A stretch of DNA of 64,000 nt from Ursus arctos (Eukaryota; Chordata; Mammalia; Carnivora; Ursidae): assembly GCF_023065955.2 (NCBI RefSeq), contig NW_026622886.1:7760001-7824000 (forward strand), given 5' to 3'. The notes beneath the pieces were generated by a model that was not told the origin of the DNA, searched no databases, and saw nothing but the letters and a program-made list of their open reading frames with translations. The translations under genes were made by a program, and so were the position numbers. Positions 13,130 to 24,485 of this stretch are shown in pieces (within the stretch, counting starts at the first letter, position 1; every line of letters starts with the position of its first letter).

Positions 13130-13330
13130 TTTTTGGAAAGATTTTATTTATTTATTTATTTGTTTATTTATTTTTGAGAGAGAGAGAGAGCACAAGTGGG
13201 GGTGAAGGGCAGAGGGAGAAGCAGACTCCCCACTGAGCAGGGAGCCCGATGCAGAACTCGATCCCAGAACCCTGGGATCATGATCTGAGCCAAAGGCAGA
13301 CGCTTCACCGACTGAGCCACCCAGGCACCC
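13130..13330 (-). mobile_element. CAN-SINE (tRNA-Lys derived, SINEC)
   Basis: The tail is a T-rich/(TTTA)n stretch on the left, then 'gagagagagagagcacaagt', and it ends with 'ctgagccacccaggcaccc', the antisense SINE head. Flanked by a 16-bp target duplication, 13114-13129 and 13331-13346 (agtccc[a/g]agtgatttt, one mismatch), which fixes both ends. Confidence 0.95.
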
Positions 13331-13491
13331 AGTCCCGAGTGATTTTAATAAGCGTCTAGGGTTGCAAGCCACTGGTGTAGATGGAAGGTTGTAGAATGGT
13401 GTCCATATTTCACAACAGAAGCATGACCTTTCGCGTCTATTTTTTCAATAATAGTTGGAGGTAGTGCAGTGTTGCTCGCAGACAGAAATGT

Positions 13492-13935
13492 TCAGTCTGC
13501 CCCACTTCTGCTTGAAGGAAAAGAAATGTCAGATTCTTGTGTGTCCAGCAGTGTGATGAGGTGAACTGGTTCAAATAAAGTTAATTTTTCCAACACTGAG
13601 ACGCGGGCTTTGTTTGTTTTAGGCAATTTTGACAGAACTCTTGCAAATTTCTTGATTCTTTTTCTTTCTTTGCCGGTAACACAGCCAAATATAATTTTAC
13701 CCTTTCCAGTGACTTCAGGAAATAATAAGTACATACCTGACAGGTAATCCAGCCACACACCTGTAGCGCTGGTGGGATTGGTCAGCTTCTTTGTCCCCAC
13801 AGGAAAGTCCCAAACAGCTAAGCTCCGGGAGCTCTTGCATTTTCTTCCGAGGATTGTTCGTATGCCTCCCCACCACCAGCTGTCCTTTCTTGCTGCACCA
13901 GTGCTCCTCCGTCTGTAACAGCTACCTTTCCCCAC
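13492..13935 (-). other. Unassigned 147-codon open frame, antisense in LARGE1 intron
   Basis: An open frame of 147 codons with an ATG at its start, not overlapping any LARGE1 exon and not matching L1, SINE or LTR sequence I know. The product would be basic, with many Lys/Arg clusters such as GKERKRIKKFARV, and no signal peptide or domain I can recognise. It could be a decayed processed pseudogene or a chance opening. No poly(A) tail or target duplication was found around it. I do not assign a function. Confidence 0.25.
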
Positions 13936-14209
13936 TCTGATTTTCCCTTTCAGAGTTTCTTCTGATCTGCTCTGGGCTGGGGAACTAGATGACCAAAATC
14001 AGACATTATGTCCAAAATCAGAGTACATGGGGTCCGAGTGAAGGTGTGCAGGGTTCTCCTTGGAGTTCCGTGTCCTAAATCTGTGTCACCTGTGTTGGGC
14101 TATTTAGAGGCATTTTATTTTGGGTCTGAGTTTCTATCTGTATTCTGCCAAGTGGAGGCTACTGTATGGTGATATGACTTATAATAAGGATGAGTAGGCA
14201 AGAGATTTA

Positions 14210-14540
14210 TTCTTTTTTTTTTACTTTAAATTAGTTTTTATTTTGCTCAAGTACACCCATTAGTAATTCTTTTTTTATAAATTTTTTAATTTAAATTCAA
14301 TTAATTAACATATAATGTATTATTGGTTTCAGAGGTAGAGGTCGGTGATTCATCAGTCTTACGTAACACCCAGTGCTCATTACATCACATGCCCTCCTTA
14401 ATATCCGTCACCCAGTGACCTCATCCCTCCACCCCCCTTCCCATCCAGCAACCCTCAGTTTGTTGCCTGTGATTAAGAGTCTCTTACGGTTTGTTCTTAA
14501 TGGGCTTCCATCCAGAGGGATCTTTTTTGTTCCTTGATTC
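14210..14540 (-). mobile_element. L1 3' UTR fragment
   Basis: Begins with a T-run (poly(A) of the antisense element) followed by 'aattcaattaattaacatat', 'taacacccagtgctcattac' and 'catgccctccttaatatccg'. This is the carnivoran L1 3' UTR, seen again at 59930-60100. Only the last few hundred bases are present. Confidence 0.85.
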
Positions 14541-14729
14541 TTTTTTGTCCCCTCTTGTGTACTAATCTGTTGAGGCTGTCAAATCTCATCAAGCCCTATG
14601 CGAAATCGCAGAAACAGACCTCATTTCATTGAGCAGGAGCCTCTCTCGTGGCTTGCGTCGTTCTAGAGCAGCCGCACGGGCACGTGCTCACAATCACCGA
14701 GAACCTTGCACGGGCCCTGAGCTCTGCCC

Positions 14730-14855
14730 AGCAGTATCCATCCATGATTGGTTATCCTTCCAGGTAGGTATTAGTACATTTACTTTACAGATGAGAAAAC
14801 GAAGGCCTAGAGAAGCCCAGTAATTTGTCCAGAGTCATGGGACCAGCCCTGCACT
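14730..14855 (-). repeat. MIR SINE fragment
   Basis: 'tttactttacagatgagaaa' then 'gcccagtaatttgtccagag', a reverse MIR core. Confidence 0.75.
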
Positions 14856-15014
14856 GTCCCTCTCCGGCATGGCTGTCTTTCCATTCCCCCTCTTTACCGA
14901 TGTCATTCCCCTCTTCGTTCGTTCACTTGGTCATTTGGTCATGCACTTGGGCATCCGTCCTACATTCCCGGGGGTCCTTGCAAGTGCTCACGCTGCTCTT
15001 GTCTTGTCTTCCAG

Positions 15015-15212
15015 GAGTATGAATTCATCGTGCTGCCCAATGCCTACATGATCCACATGCCTCACGCCCCCAGCTTCGACATCACCAAGTTCCGGTCCAA
15101 CAAGCAATACCGCATCTGTCTCAAAACCCTGAAGGAGGAGTTTCAGCAGGACATGTCTCGCCGCTACGGCTTTGCCGCCCTCAAATATCTCACGGCTGAG
15201 AACAACAGCTAG
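15015..15212 (+). CDS. LARGE1: LARGE1 last coding exon, residues about 692-756, with stop
   Basis: Begins in frame after tcttgtcttccag with [20 protein letters not shown] and ends [11 protein letters not shown] followed by TAG at 15210-15212, the C-terminus of LARGE1. It contributes the [18 protein letters not shown] segment and the C-terminal helix-rich end ([18 protein letters not shown]) of the GT49 domain. The three exons together give 179 residues and end exactly where a 756-residue protein should. The exon continues as 3' UTR. GC-rich codon use and no lesions suggest a functional gene under constraint. Confidence 0.97.
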   Translation, partial: EYEFIVLPNAYMIHMPHAPSFDITKFRSNKQYRICLKTLKEEFQQDMSRRYGFAALKYLTAENNS

Positions 15213-16530
15213 CACCGGGAAGCCCACCACTAGGGAGAGAGACCTATTCTGCAGGGGGAACGCCACTCGCCGTTTGGGGCCCAGCCTTCAAACTCAAAAT
15301 TGAGCAATGCTTTTTTGGTTTGTTTTTATTTGTCTCATTGGCCCAACAAAGCCGCCCAACTACAGAGATCTGGGACAAGGATCCGGCCAGCGCCTCTCTG
15401 CTCCACAACCTGGCATCCCCAGAATGTGGAAGAACAACTCATCGACACGGTCTCTTCAAGAATGGGACACAGAGGAGTGAGAGGGAGCAAAGGGGTTATC
15501 CGACCACAAAGCTGCAAAACCAAGCAGGTCTTTAGGATGTTCTCATTGCCTTTTAAGAAAGGGAAGTCAGGGTGCTGGGGGTTAGCCATCCCAGGAAATA
15601 GAAGCAAAACTTGTCTCTTTGTTCAGAGGAAACTCTTTTTTTTGTCCTGCAATCTAGCTGCGTATCCAAGGTGGGAGGCAAGCCAATGATCTGAACCAAC
15701 CATTTGGAAGAACCCAATGGGGACATCATACCGGGTGGGACCTGGAGGTGGGGGTCAGTTGGTTCTTTATCCTCGAGGACACTCTTGTTTTGCTTTGATT
15801 TGTTTTTGTTTGGGGGGATTTTGTTCATTTGTTTGTTTTTGGTCTGGGAATCCAAAATAGAAAACCTGATCTTTCAAGGCTCTGAAGGAGAATCCGCTGC
15901 CCCATCCAACATGCCCCTGTCAGCAGTGGCCCAGCAAGGAGTACGAAAGTCTTCAGCCACTATTTAAACACGGGCAGCCTTCTTCAGGATTATCACTGAG
16001 GCCCCCATGACCCTGAATCCCGTACTCTTCAGAATCCAGGGGCCAAGATGGAGACGGTGGAAATACGAAGACTGTCATATTTGCTATTGGCCGTGACTGG
16101 CTCATGGGGAAAGGGCTCTGAAGGGACTGTTGCAGTGCACACGGAAGGTATGGACCTCTCAGGCCTTTAGAAGAACTGCCGTAGCTTACACAAGCCCAGC
16201 TCTGAAGATCCACGTGTCCCGTCTGGAGACCGTCAGGAAGAACATGTTGGGTTCCTCTGTGTTCGTGCCGCTTCCCTGCGGCTGGGACAAGGTCACAGCC
16301 TCGGGCTCCCTCTGGGACCTGTCCAGAGGGTAGGCAAGCACCTTTACCATTACACGGATTGAGGAGACACTGGACTTTTTACCCATTTTCTTGAATCTTC
16401 AATATTAATGTTGTGTTTACATTGATGAGAACAAGAGTCCATGCCCTATGCTCGGCTGGGCTGTTTGTATTGAGTTGCAATGTGACCAGCGAACGCTGCA
16501 TTCAATAAACGAAAGTTCGGACTGTTTCTT
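15213..16530 (+). other. LARGE1: LARGE1 3' UTR
   Basis: About 1.3 kb between the stop codon and the poly(A) site. It has no SINE or LINE insertion, unlike the surrounding DNA, and includes T-rich runs near 15310 and 15780-15840. The cleavage position is estimated at 10-25 bases after the AATAAA at 16504. Confidence 0.85.
16504..16509 (+). promoter_or_regulatory. LARGE1: Polyadenylation signal AATAAA of LARGE1
   Basis: Canonical hexamer at the end of a 3' UTR of plausible length, followed within 20-30 bases by a T/C-rich stretch (gtttcttccccgctccctcc) that could serve as the downstream element. Confidence 0.85.
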
Positions 16531-16969
16531 CCCCGCTCCCTCCCACTCTTGTAAGAAGCTGCCGAGACACGGGCCACTGTAGAGAGCAAGATCCATAAAT
16601 GGCAGCCTCACACTTTCTGTTCTCCCATTGTGTTTTGCTCGTCCTTTGAGCCTTAACCTTGTTTTCTCCTCTTCTGAGGTTCGATCTCACTTTACGCTGT
16701 CACCCTCAAAGCGTCTTCAGAGTCTCTGCCCAGCTTGTGTCTCAGCACGGAAGCCAGATGCTAGCGAGGGAAATCCTGGTCATCTAGCGAAGTGAGCCCC
16801 CTCACCCCTTGTCCTGGTGGTCACATGACACCCCAAAGCCTCTGACTTCCAAGACCCTCTCATGTGTTATATGCTCAAGTGGAGATTTCACTTAGATTTA
16901 CTTAAAAAAAAAAAAACTTAGGAAAACAATTATTTGGACTAATCCTCACACAGATGCAGTTAAGTTTCT

Positions 16970-17035
16970 GTGTGTGTGTGTATATATGCGTATATATATC
17001 ATACATATATTATATATAGCATATATGTGGCATGT
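16970..17035 (+). repeat. TG/TA-rich simple repeat
   Basis: (TG)n followed by interrupted (TA)n with 'atatatatcatacatatatt', low complexity. Confidence 0.85.
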
Positions 17036-17343
17036 ACATCACAAAATTAATACATGAATACTGTAAAAAGTAAAACATCACAAAAGTATTCAAAGTGTGT
17101 GTTCAAGGCCCCTTCCTGCATAGGCGTGTGCGGGCCAGCTCCCGCCGGCTCGCAGGAACTTACCATGTGCACATCTTTCGTAGTCTCGTGCTCTGTGCTT
17201 CACATTCGTACATTGAAATTGGCCACGATGGAAGTATTTACGCCATGGCAATCAGAAAACCACAAATCAGGGCACCCTCATCACCCCAAGAGCTGGTTGT
17301 CAAACATTTACCAGCACAACAATGCCTTTTTCTCTTCCCTATG

Positions 17344-17370
17344 CACACACACACACACACACACACACAC
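17344..17370 (+). repeat. (CA)n microsatellite, about 13 copies
   Basis: Uninterrupted CA dinucleotides, so a likely polymorphic marker. Confidence 0.95.
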
Positions 17371-17709
17371 TCAAAAATCATCTTTCCTAGAGAAGACCAT
17401 TGTTAATAGATGTAACTTTTAATCACTACCAGCTACTTGAGCCAAGTGGAAATGTATTAGTAGTACTGGTTCCTTGATGTTAAAAATCAATTTTTAATTC
17501 CCTAAAGCCTTTTGTTTTTTACATGTTTTACAGCCCCTGAATCCCACCCAGCCACCTTGCTTTCAGTTGCCTTTCTATGGGCAGAGTCGTGACCATATAA
17601 CTTACCGTACAGACTGGGTCACCTCTGAGAATAAGAGCAGGTGCTAAGTATCTTAAGACAACAGGTATACATTGGAGGACGATGTAGCCTCACGTACCCT
17701 GAATTTATT

Positions 17710-17899
17710 TATTTTTTATTTTTTTAGATTTTATTTTTTTGCCAGAGAGAGAGCACAAGCAGGAAAAGCGGCAGGCGGAGGGAGAAGCAGGCTCCCTGCT
17801 GAGCAAGGAGCCCGACGCAGGACTTGATCCCAGAACTCTTGGATCATGACATGAAACGAAGGCTGACGCTTAACCCACTGAGCCACCCAGGCGCCCCTG
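17710..17899 (-). mobile_element. CAN-SINE
   Basis: Antisense SINEC: T-rich tail, 'gagagagagcacaagcagga', 'gctccctgctgagcaaggag' and 'ctgagccacccaggcgcccc'. Flanked by a perfect 13-bp duplication (ccctgaatttatt at 17697-17709 and 17900-17912). Confidence 0.95.
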
Positions 17900-18354
17900 C
17901 CCTGAATTTATTAAAGCCAGAGACTGACTCTCCACACCAACAGGAGAAAATCCTATTTCCCCAAAGACAGGTGCCTGACACAATGAAGCCGGTCTCACTT
18001 GAGACGAGAGCTCAGATGCTGGCTAATGCCCAAGTTCAACACACGGGCTGGCAACCCAGTGGAGGCTGAGGTCTGCAGAGCCCACGGAATGAATTTCCAA
18101 AACTACACTGGGAGCAGTAGCTCCCTGTCGGCCCCAGTTCATGGGTGGGGGGGCAGGGGGGAACTGCAGCCCTCTGGGCCGAGGCAGTTACTACACATGG
18201 TGATTCCTTAGTCTCAGTGCCCCAGGGCAAGCCAAGCTTATAAATGGGTCACCCTGGTGTTTTCATGCTTCAATAAGCCAATACGATCTTGGCTTTCAGC
18301 TGGGAGGAAAGAAAGGTTTCTCTCACTTAGCCCCCATAATATTCAGTGTCTGGG

Positions 18355-18560
18355 AGAGCTGAGAGTCACTGAGTAACCACTATGTAAAAGGGCCTTTTGC
18401 GTGCATTTGCTCATTGAATCCGTGCAGCAAAACTGCAAAATGAAACTGTTTATAGATGAGGAAACCGAGTGAGCTCTGGGAAATTAACTTCCTGAAATTC
18501 ACATTGTCATTACATAGCAGACCCAGAATTTAAACCCATGCCTACTTGGATGGATCCCAA
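18355..18560 (-). repeat. MIR SINE
   Basis: 'tttatagatgaggaaaccga' and 'agacccagaatttaaaccca', a reverse MIR core and left end. Confidence 0.75.
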
Positions 18561-19174
18561 ACCACATAACCTGCAATGCTGCTCCTTTCCCCAGTAAGAA
18601 GGAATTGTATGAAATACTGGCAGATGAGAGGATTTGAACCTATATAGGAAGAGTATTAGATTTCTAGTCTTCCTCCTTCCACATCCATCCAGTAACACAG
18701 CCCAGACAGCAACCTCTCCTAGATGCTCCAAATCTGGCTATGCCCATGGACTTCCTGAAAAATCATTTGAAATAGACCTGGCAGTCGACAGACTGACTGC
18801 TGGTTAGACGGCTGGGATCCACTGTAGGGGGCAGTCATTGATTTCCTGAGGGCTTCTCCTGGGTTACATGGCACAGGTAGGGACACTGTTTTAAGCTCCC
18901 ACTTGCACCTGAACTCAGCTGCTTGCTGCTTCAAAGTGGTGTCTCTGAATGTGTTGAGCTGATTTACAGAGCACATATTTGCTGAGTTGACTAATAGCTT
19001 CTTTGTACCCCATCATGAAAGGACAGACCCTACTTTAATTCTGTTCCTTTCAAAGACTCTACTGTCTTTGAGTTAAGGCTTCATTTGTGGTCACCAGGCC
19101 TTTAGGGAGCTCTGTGTTTAGTGGAAGAAACGTGATTAAAATCCCCTCAGACACAGCTCCTGCACCCTTTTAGG
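18561..19174. other. Intergenic, no feature recognised
   Basis: Unique-looking sequence. Short open frames on both strands have no recognisable content. Confidence 0.5.
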
Positions 19175-19420
19175 GAAGACAATAAGAGCTGCCCATTTAC
19201 CGAACTGAGACGTCTATGGTAGTGGGCAATGATGAGTCTTCACACGGCATCATAATATAAGGACGGTATTACTATCCCTGTTCTTTAGCTAATGGAACCA
19301 GCCCTCTGAGAAATTATGTGAGTTGCCCCAAATCACCAGGTTGTTCATGGAGGTGCTGGAATTTGAGCCAAAATCTGGCTCACTTCAGAAACCCACGTCT
19401 TTCCACCCTGTGCTGCTGTC
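19175..19420 (-). repeat. MIR SINE
   Basis: 'tattactatccctgttcttt' followed by 'agttgccccaaatcaccagg' and 'ctggaatttgagccaaaatc', a diverged reverse MIR. Confidence 0.65.
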
Positions 19421-20183
19421 TCCCCGTACGACACTGAAGTCAGCGTGGCTGGAGGCTTATGCGGCCACATGGCCGTGGAGTTCGTGGGGAGACATGCATT
19501 CCCCCCCTTGCTTTTTCAATCCTCTTTATTTTCCAGTTTAATGCCACTAAAGATAATGTCAGTTATCTGCTAAGTGCATTCTAAGAAGTTTCAGACCCAT
19601 AGAATCTAACATCGTAGATACCATGGTTTCTGTCTTCATTGAACAAAAATGTTCTTAGTACCCTTGAATTTCAAGGAATTCTTGGTGATATCTGAAAGAT
19701 GACAAGGGCATCACAAACGTGGAGGGCTTCTGATGGTGACTATTTGACAGAGTTGGTTCTTGGTTTGTTCCAACACCTTCAGTTCATCCTGAGAGACCGT
19801 ATTTTCTGGAATGAAAGAAGGTGGGTCAGTTTGGGGAAAGTGTTTCCCAAGGTTTGGAGCCAGTGAGACTGGGACGATGTCACAAAATAATTGACAGAGC
19901 TTGCCCAGAGCAAAAGTCTTCAGCAGATTCCTGGGTAGGTCATGCTGCTGAGATTCTAAAGGAAGAAAGAAAGGGCTGCAGCGGTGAGAATAATTTCACT
20001 GGACTCCCTGTGACTTCCTTCTGCGTTCCACTACCACTGATAGAGCACCCACTCTGTGATGGGCACTGTGCATACGGCAGCCGACCAAGGACAGGCAGCT
20101 TTCATACACAGTTACCTGGAAAGCTGAAAAGTACACATAATGCTACGACAGGTGTCTTTCTATCACATTCATGTATACAATTT
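19421..20183. other. Intergenic, no feature recognised
   Basis: I see no gene or clear repeat here, apart from a short stretch near 20030-20080 ('agcacccactctgtgatggg') that may be a MIR/L2 remnant. Confidence 0.5.
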
Positions 20184-20196
20184 TAGTTTATTTTTA

Positions 20197-20389
20197 CTTT
20201 TTTTTAAGATTTATTTGAGACACAGAGAAAGAGCATGACCAAGAGGGACAGTGGGAGACAGAGAATCTCAAGCAGACTCCAGGCAGAGCGGGGAGCCCGA
20301 CTCGGGGCTCGATCTCACGACCCTGAGATCACGACCTGAGCCGAAACCAACAGTCAGATGCTCAACCGACTGTGCCACCCAGATGCCCC
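20197..20389 (-). mobile_element. CAN-SINE, 'aatctcaagcagactcc' subtype
   Basis: Antisense SINE with the internal motif 'gagaatctcaagcagactcc' and head 'ctgtgccacccagatgcccc'. A 13-bp target duplication (tagtttattttta at 20184-20196 and 20390-20402) brackets it. The internal motif differs from the ursid-type copies and marks an older subfamily. Confidence 0.93.
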
Positions 20390-20399
20390 TAGTTTATTT

Positions 20400-20930
20400 T
20401 TAAGCTCGCATACAGAAGAGTTGAAAGAGTAATACAATGAACTTCTGTAGACCCTCCATTTAGATGCACTGATTGTTAACACTTGGCCACCTATGCTTTA
20501 TATCTGTCTATAATATTTTTTTTCTGGAACCTTTAAGAGTAGATTGTAGATATCATGTCCCTTTAAGTCTGAATAAGTTAGCATGTATTTTTTTTTAAAG
20601 GATGTTCTTATATAACCACGATGCAGTAGTGAAATTGAAGAAATTTTTGCTACCATACGATCATCTAATACACAGTCTACCTTCAAAGTTTGCCAGTTGC
20701 TGTAATAATTTCTGTGTAACAGGAACCACAGCCATCCCACCCCCGACTCCAGGGTCCAATCCAGTCTGAGACACATTGCACAGTTGCCTACAGTCTCTAA
20801 TGAGGAACAATTCCTTAGTGCTTTGCACTTTATGGCAATGACATTCTTGAAAAGCACAGATAGTCGGTTTGCTAGTTTAGTGTTTTGAATGAGAAATAGG
20901 TACACACACACAAGGCAATTCATAAAATAT
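20400..20930. repeat. Old L1 3' UTR-like sequence
   Basis: 'gattgttaacacttggccac', 'tagattgtagatatcatgtc' and 'ccagttgctgtaataatttc' follow a pattern I know from old L1 (L1M) 3' regions. The long antisense open frame here (20498-20986) has no L1 ORF2 similarity and is probably fortuitous. Confidence 0.5.
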
Positions 20931-21944
20931 GTATGTATGTGTGACTTTCTAAATTCATTATTATTATATGACATATTATGTAACATAAAATTGTATGGCA
21001 GATAGTGTTAAGCCAGTCCTCAGAAGGATCGCCGTCCATGTGGATGCATGTGCCTTGGTGGGATGGTCCAATAGGTGGGACCCAACAGCAGGCAGGACAT
21101 ACTATCATGGGGACACATTGCTAACCCCACTTATTTGTCTTATCACCAGACAATGAAAGTGATCATTTTCTACTTACTTGAAAGTTTCGTAGCAACTTTT
21201 AAGATACATTCGTTAGCGGAGCTGCTTTGTGTTAGGATGAATGTATATTACATGCGGATATAGACGTGGACATTCTTAGTTCAGTTTCTCAGAGCTACAA
21301 GGAAAAAAGATAAAACAACAATGCAAGAAGTCTAACCTTCCCCCAACTTCGTTATGTACGGACCCACATTAACCAGTTCATTAATATTTCCAACCTCCCC
21401 AAAGATTATTTAATACTTAGGTAGAACTGAGCAACTTGGTTTCCTTCCCCAGGAATATTAAGATCAGCATCTAATATTCTGACCTTTAGAAGATCAGAAA
21501 CGTCTTCTAAGTAGGTGAGGGAAAGCTGTCTCACCTGCTGCTATTAACAGTGGAAATGACGTGGAAAGACAATGAGCTTCTTTGTGTACACTGGCTTAGT
21601 AATCTGGCCTCAAAACGAAAAGCCCCACTCAGAAATGCCTGTTTCCCTGCTTGTCCATGGTCACCATGGTACACCAAGCTAGTCACGCTCAGATTCCGAA
21701 GTCCCACTCATCTGCATGAGTGACGTACCCTGCATGCAGTCCGGCATGGCTGGGGCATATGCCTCAGTGTGGCAACTCTGAGCTTGGGCTTTTCGTCAAC
21801 TCTGAGTTATTTGAATATGAAAACCTATGTTGGATCCAGCAGAAAAGACTGATGGAAGACCCTTCGTTAATCATGACTTCTAACAGGTCCACTTTGAACA
21901 TTCTAATATTGCTCAGAGCTACCTGTAGTCAATCCCAGCTATCT
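20931..21944. other. Intergenic, no feature recognised
   Basis: AT-rich. It has short runs such as 'attattattatatgacatat' but no gene and no assignable repeat. Confidence 0.5.
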
Positions 21945-22075
21945 TTATGCAGCATTTATGTGCTGCTGTGCTAAATCCTTGCTCCTGTTGTCTACAGGAA
22001 TCCCATGAGAGGAGGGATTATTATTTTCATAGATGGGGAAACCGAGGCTCAGTGGGATGAAGTCCTGGAGGGGGC
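21945..22075 (-). repeat. MIR SINE fragment
   Basis: 'agcatttatgtgctgctgtg' and 'tagatggggaaaccgaggct', reverse MIR. Confidence 0.75.
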
Positions 22076-22344
22076 CACCAACCAAACCCTATTTTTCTAA
22101 CTCCACGATTTTGGTGTATGGAAGTGAAATGAGTATGGGATACAGGGACAATGGGGCGAATCAGTGGACAGGAGTCTGTCTGCTGGTCTCCTGCAGCATT
22201 CCCAAACCCACCGTAGAAAAAGCTAGACCTCATGGTCTCCCTCCCTAAGAGTCTAGGTCCTCTTCTACCGCGGCTTGGGTGTCATGAACCATTCTGAATG
22301 ATGCAAGCAAGGATGGTCAGACCTGGGAAGGAAGGGAATGGCAC

Positions 22345-22510
22345 AGAAATTTGCTGGCTAATACACAATCTGCATTATCTTATTTAACCAGCAATAGAAG
22401 GTATAATGTAGTACTATCTCCATTTTAAAGGTAAGGAAACAGAAGTTCAGAGAGGTTAAATAAGAGCCATTACAATTGAACCCAGATCTATGTGCTCCAA
22501 AACTCGATGT
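22345..22510 (-). repeat. MIR SINE
   Basis: 'ctatctccattttaaaggta' then 'cagagaggttaaataagagc' and 'ttgaacccagatctatgtgc', reverse MIR. Confidence 0.8.
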
Positions 22511-22636
22511 TTCCAACTGTCTGCCCTGTTTGCCAGGGATTCAGCCAACACAAGGTTATAGAATCTTTGTTTTTCAAAGGACCTTAGTAGTGAGAATAAG
22601 CCTAGTCATCAGCAGGGTATGTCTCTTCTTTGGCCT

Positions 22637-22780
22637 ACAACTAGTGCTTCTCCAACTTTAATGTGCTTGGGAATCCTTTGTGAGGATCTCATTAAAAGCT
22701 GATTCTGTGCATGCAGCCCGAGACTCTGCATTTCAACCAAACTCCCATGTGGTGCGGAGGCTGCTGGTCCACACACGTAA
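22637..22780 (+). mobile_element. MER3-like hAT nonautonomous transposon
   Basis: 'tgcttctccaactttaatgt' at the left and 'gaggctgctggtccacacac' at the right, with 'agactctgcatttcaaccaa' between, fit the MER3 (hAT) layout. Confidence 0.65.
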
Positions 22781-22904
22781 GATGGTCTCTTCATACCCTT
22801 AAGACTCTCAGCTTCTTTCCAAATCTTTGTGGAGCTCTGACAGCATGTCTAGCAGGCATCACTAGCCACCTTGGAAAATCGCTGTTCAGGAGATTGATTG
22901 GTTC

Positions 22905-23140
22905 ATTTTCAAAAAATAGTTACTAGGGTTCAGCAACAGTGCCAGGTGGTGATAATCCAAAGATGAATTAGACACAGTCCTCGAGCTCATGGAACCCACC
23001 CCCCTCAACCCCCGTAAGAAGACAGACAGGTGTATGAAGAGTGACATATGGGGAAGTAGCAGGAGAGGGGCCGAGGGTGCTATGGGAGCTTGGCAGAACG
23101 GGGCTCACTCCAGGCTGGGCTCCTGGAAGCCTCTCAAGAC
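22905..23140 (-). repeat. L2-like ancient LINE fragment
   Basis: 'gtgccaggtggtgataatcc', 'aattagacacagtcctcgag' and 'gggtgctatgggagcttggc' form a common mammalian motif series that I place with antisense L2. The exact family is unsure. Confidence 0.55.
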
Positions 23141-23171
23141 AGATGATGCCTATTAAAGAAAAATTACTGAT

Positions 23172-23718
23172 TGACGCCCATTAAAATGGTAAGGATGGCT
23201 TTATTCAAGTGTCAAGACTATTGCAGTAGGGGAGAGAAACTAGACTCAGCTCTGAATACAGGGGAGATTTGTAGACAACGAGCCAACTGGGGGGATTGGT
23301 GGATGTGAGATAATGAAGAAGAGACCTCAAAGCTTTCTTGCTAAACCGAGTTAACAGTATTCTTGCTGAGGGCAGGTCTAAGACTTAGGCATCAAAGGTG
23401 GGGGTGAAGAACTTGATCAGATGTCAAGGGTGATCAGCTATCAAAGGTAGGGGGTTCTTACTAAACTGACTTAGGATTCTTTGCTACAATGGGCTGGGCT
23501 CACCAAACACCAGGAGGGAACCATGTCCCACAGAGGGCTCAGAGGAGTCTGTACAGAGTTTGGCCGAGGAGAGAGTCTTTGTCACACCTGACAGAGGACA
23601 GTCATGGGCCTGAAGAACAAGGAGGCAAACCTAATTTAAGCGGCCTGCCCAGCAGGTAAAGGCTGGAAACTGCCTCATTTTTCTTCACCCTGACTCAGGC
23701 CTGATTTCCGCATGAACA
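23172..23718 (-). mobile_element. ERV1-class-like solo LTR
   Basis: Read on the minus strand, it starts TGTTCATGCGG and ends GGGCGTCA, so it has TG...CA termini. A polyadenylation signal (TTTATT on +, 23200-23205) lies about 30 bases from its 3' end in the sequence 'ttgaataaagccatccttac', as in gamma-type LTRs. No internal region flanks it, so it is a recombined solo LTR. Target duplications are not clear, so the ends could be off by some bases. No viral coding sequence is present. Confidence 0.65.
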
Positions 23719-23925
23719 GATTACAATATGATGTTATCCTGTGGACTCCAAGAGCCTTACCTTCAGGATTGAATGTACTTCATGAATTTCAAACCATCCC
23801 TCTGACCTTGAACAAGACATCTCTGGAGCTCAGTTTCTATGTCTCTAAGATGAGGCCATTGGGTGTGTGCATTTTTTAATACAAATTCTGTTCTCTGTTT
23901 TATTTTTGATTTGCTAATGATTTTA

Positions 23926-24129
23926 TTTTATTCATTTATTTATTAAATATTTTATTTATTCATTTAACAGAGAGACAGCCAGCGAGAGAGGGAACACAGG
24001 CAGGGGGAGTGGGAGAGGAAGAAGCAGTCTCCCAGTGGAGGAGCCTGATGGGGGGCTTGATCCCAGGACTCCAGGATCACGCCCTGAGCCAAAGGCAGAC
24101 GCTTAACAACTGGGCCACCCAGGCACCCC
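23926..24129 (-). mobile_element. CAN-SINE, ursid-like ending
   Basis: Antisense SINE with 'gacagccagcgagagaggga' and head 'ctgggccacccaggcacccc'. A perfect 20-bp target duplication lies at 23906-23925 and 24130-24149, indicating a recent insertion. Confidence 0.97.
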
Positions 24130-24159
24130 TTGATTTGCTAATGATTTTAGGAAACTCTT

Positions 24160-24415
24160 GGGTACTACTTGCTATGTATCAGTCCCAGTTCTAAGCATCT
24201 TACATTTAGAAATTTCAATAAGAAGTTAGTTTAAGTAGTAACCTAAGGTGGGTACTGTTACCAGACCTATCTCACAAAGGGGCAAACTGAGGCACAGAGA
24301 AGTTAAGTGGTTTGCCCATTACTTACTTTACACAGTAAGTAGCGGAGCTGGGATTTGAACCAAGGCAGGTTGGCTCCAGAGTTGACATTCCTAACCACTA
24401 TGTCCTACCGCCTCC
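24160..24415 (-). repeat. MIR SINE, near full length
   Basis: 'gtactacttgctatgtatca', 'ggcaaactgaggcacagaga' and 'agctgggatttgaaccaagg', reverse MIR. Confidence 0.85.
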
Positions 24416-24485
24416 CTGACGGGGGAAGAAATAGCATTCAATTATAACAGCTATCCCTCGTTGTGCTCTTTATATTTTTGTGGGG

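Larger units (their letters stand above)
16531..17696. other. Intergenic, downstream of LARGE1
   Basis: No gene seen. Contains a 13-base A run near 16904, a TG/TA microsatellite at 16970-17035 and a CA repeat at 17344-17370. The rest is unassigned. Confidence 0.6.

Noticed and set aside
16904..17035. Possible AT-rich origin or scaffold attachment region
   Set aside because: Only a low-complexity A run and TG/TA repeat. Nothing specific supports it.
20498..20986. 162-codon minus-strand open frame
   Set aside because: Located in old L1 3' UTR-like sequence, with no domain or ORF2 similarity. A chance opening is more likely.
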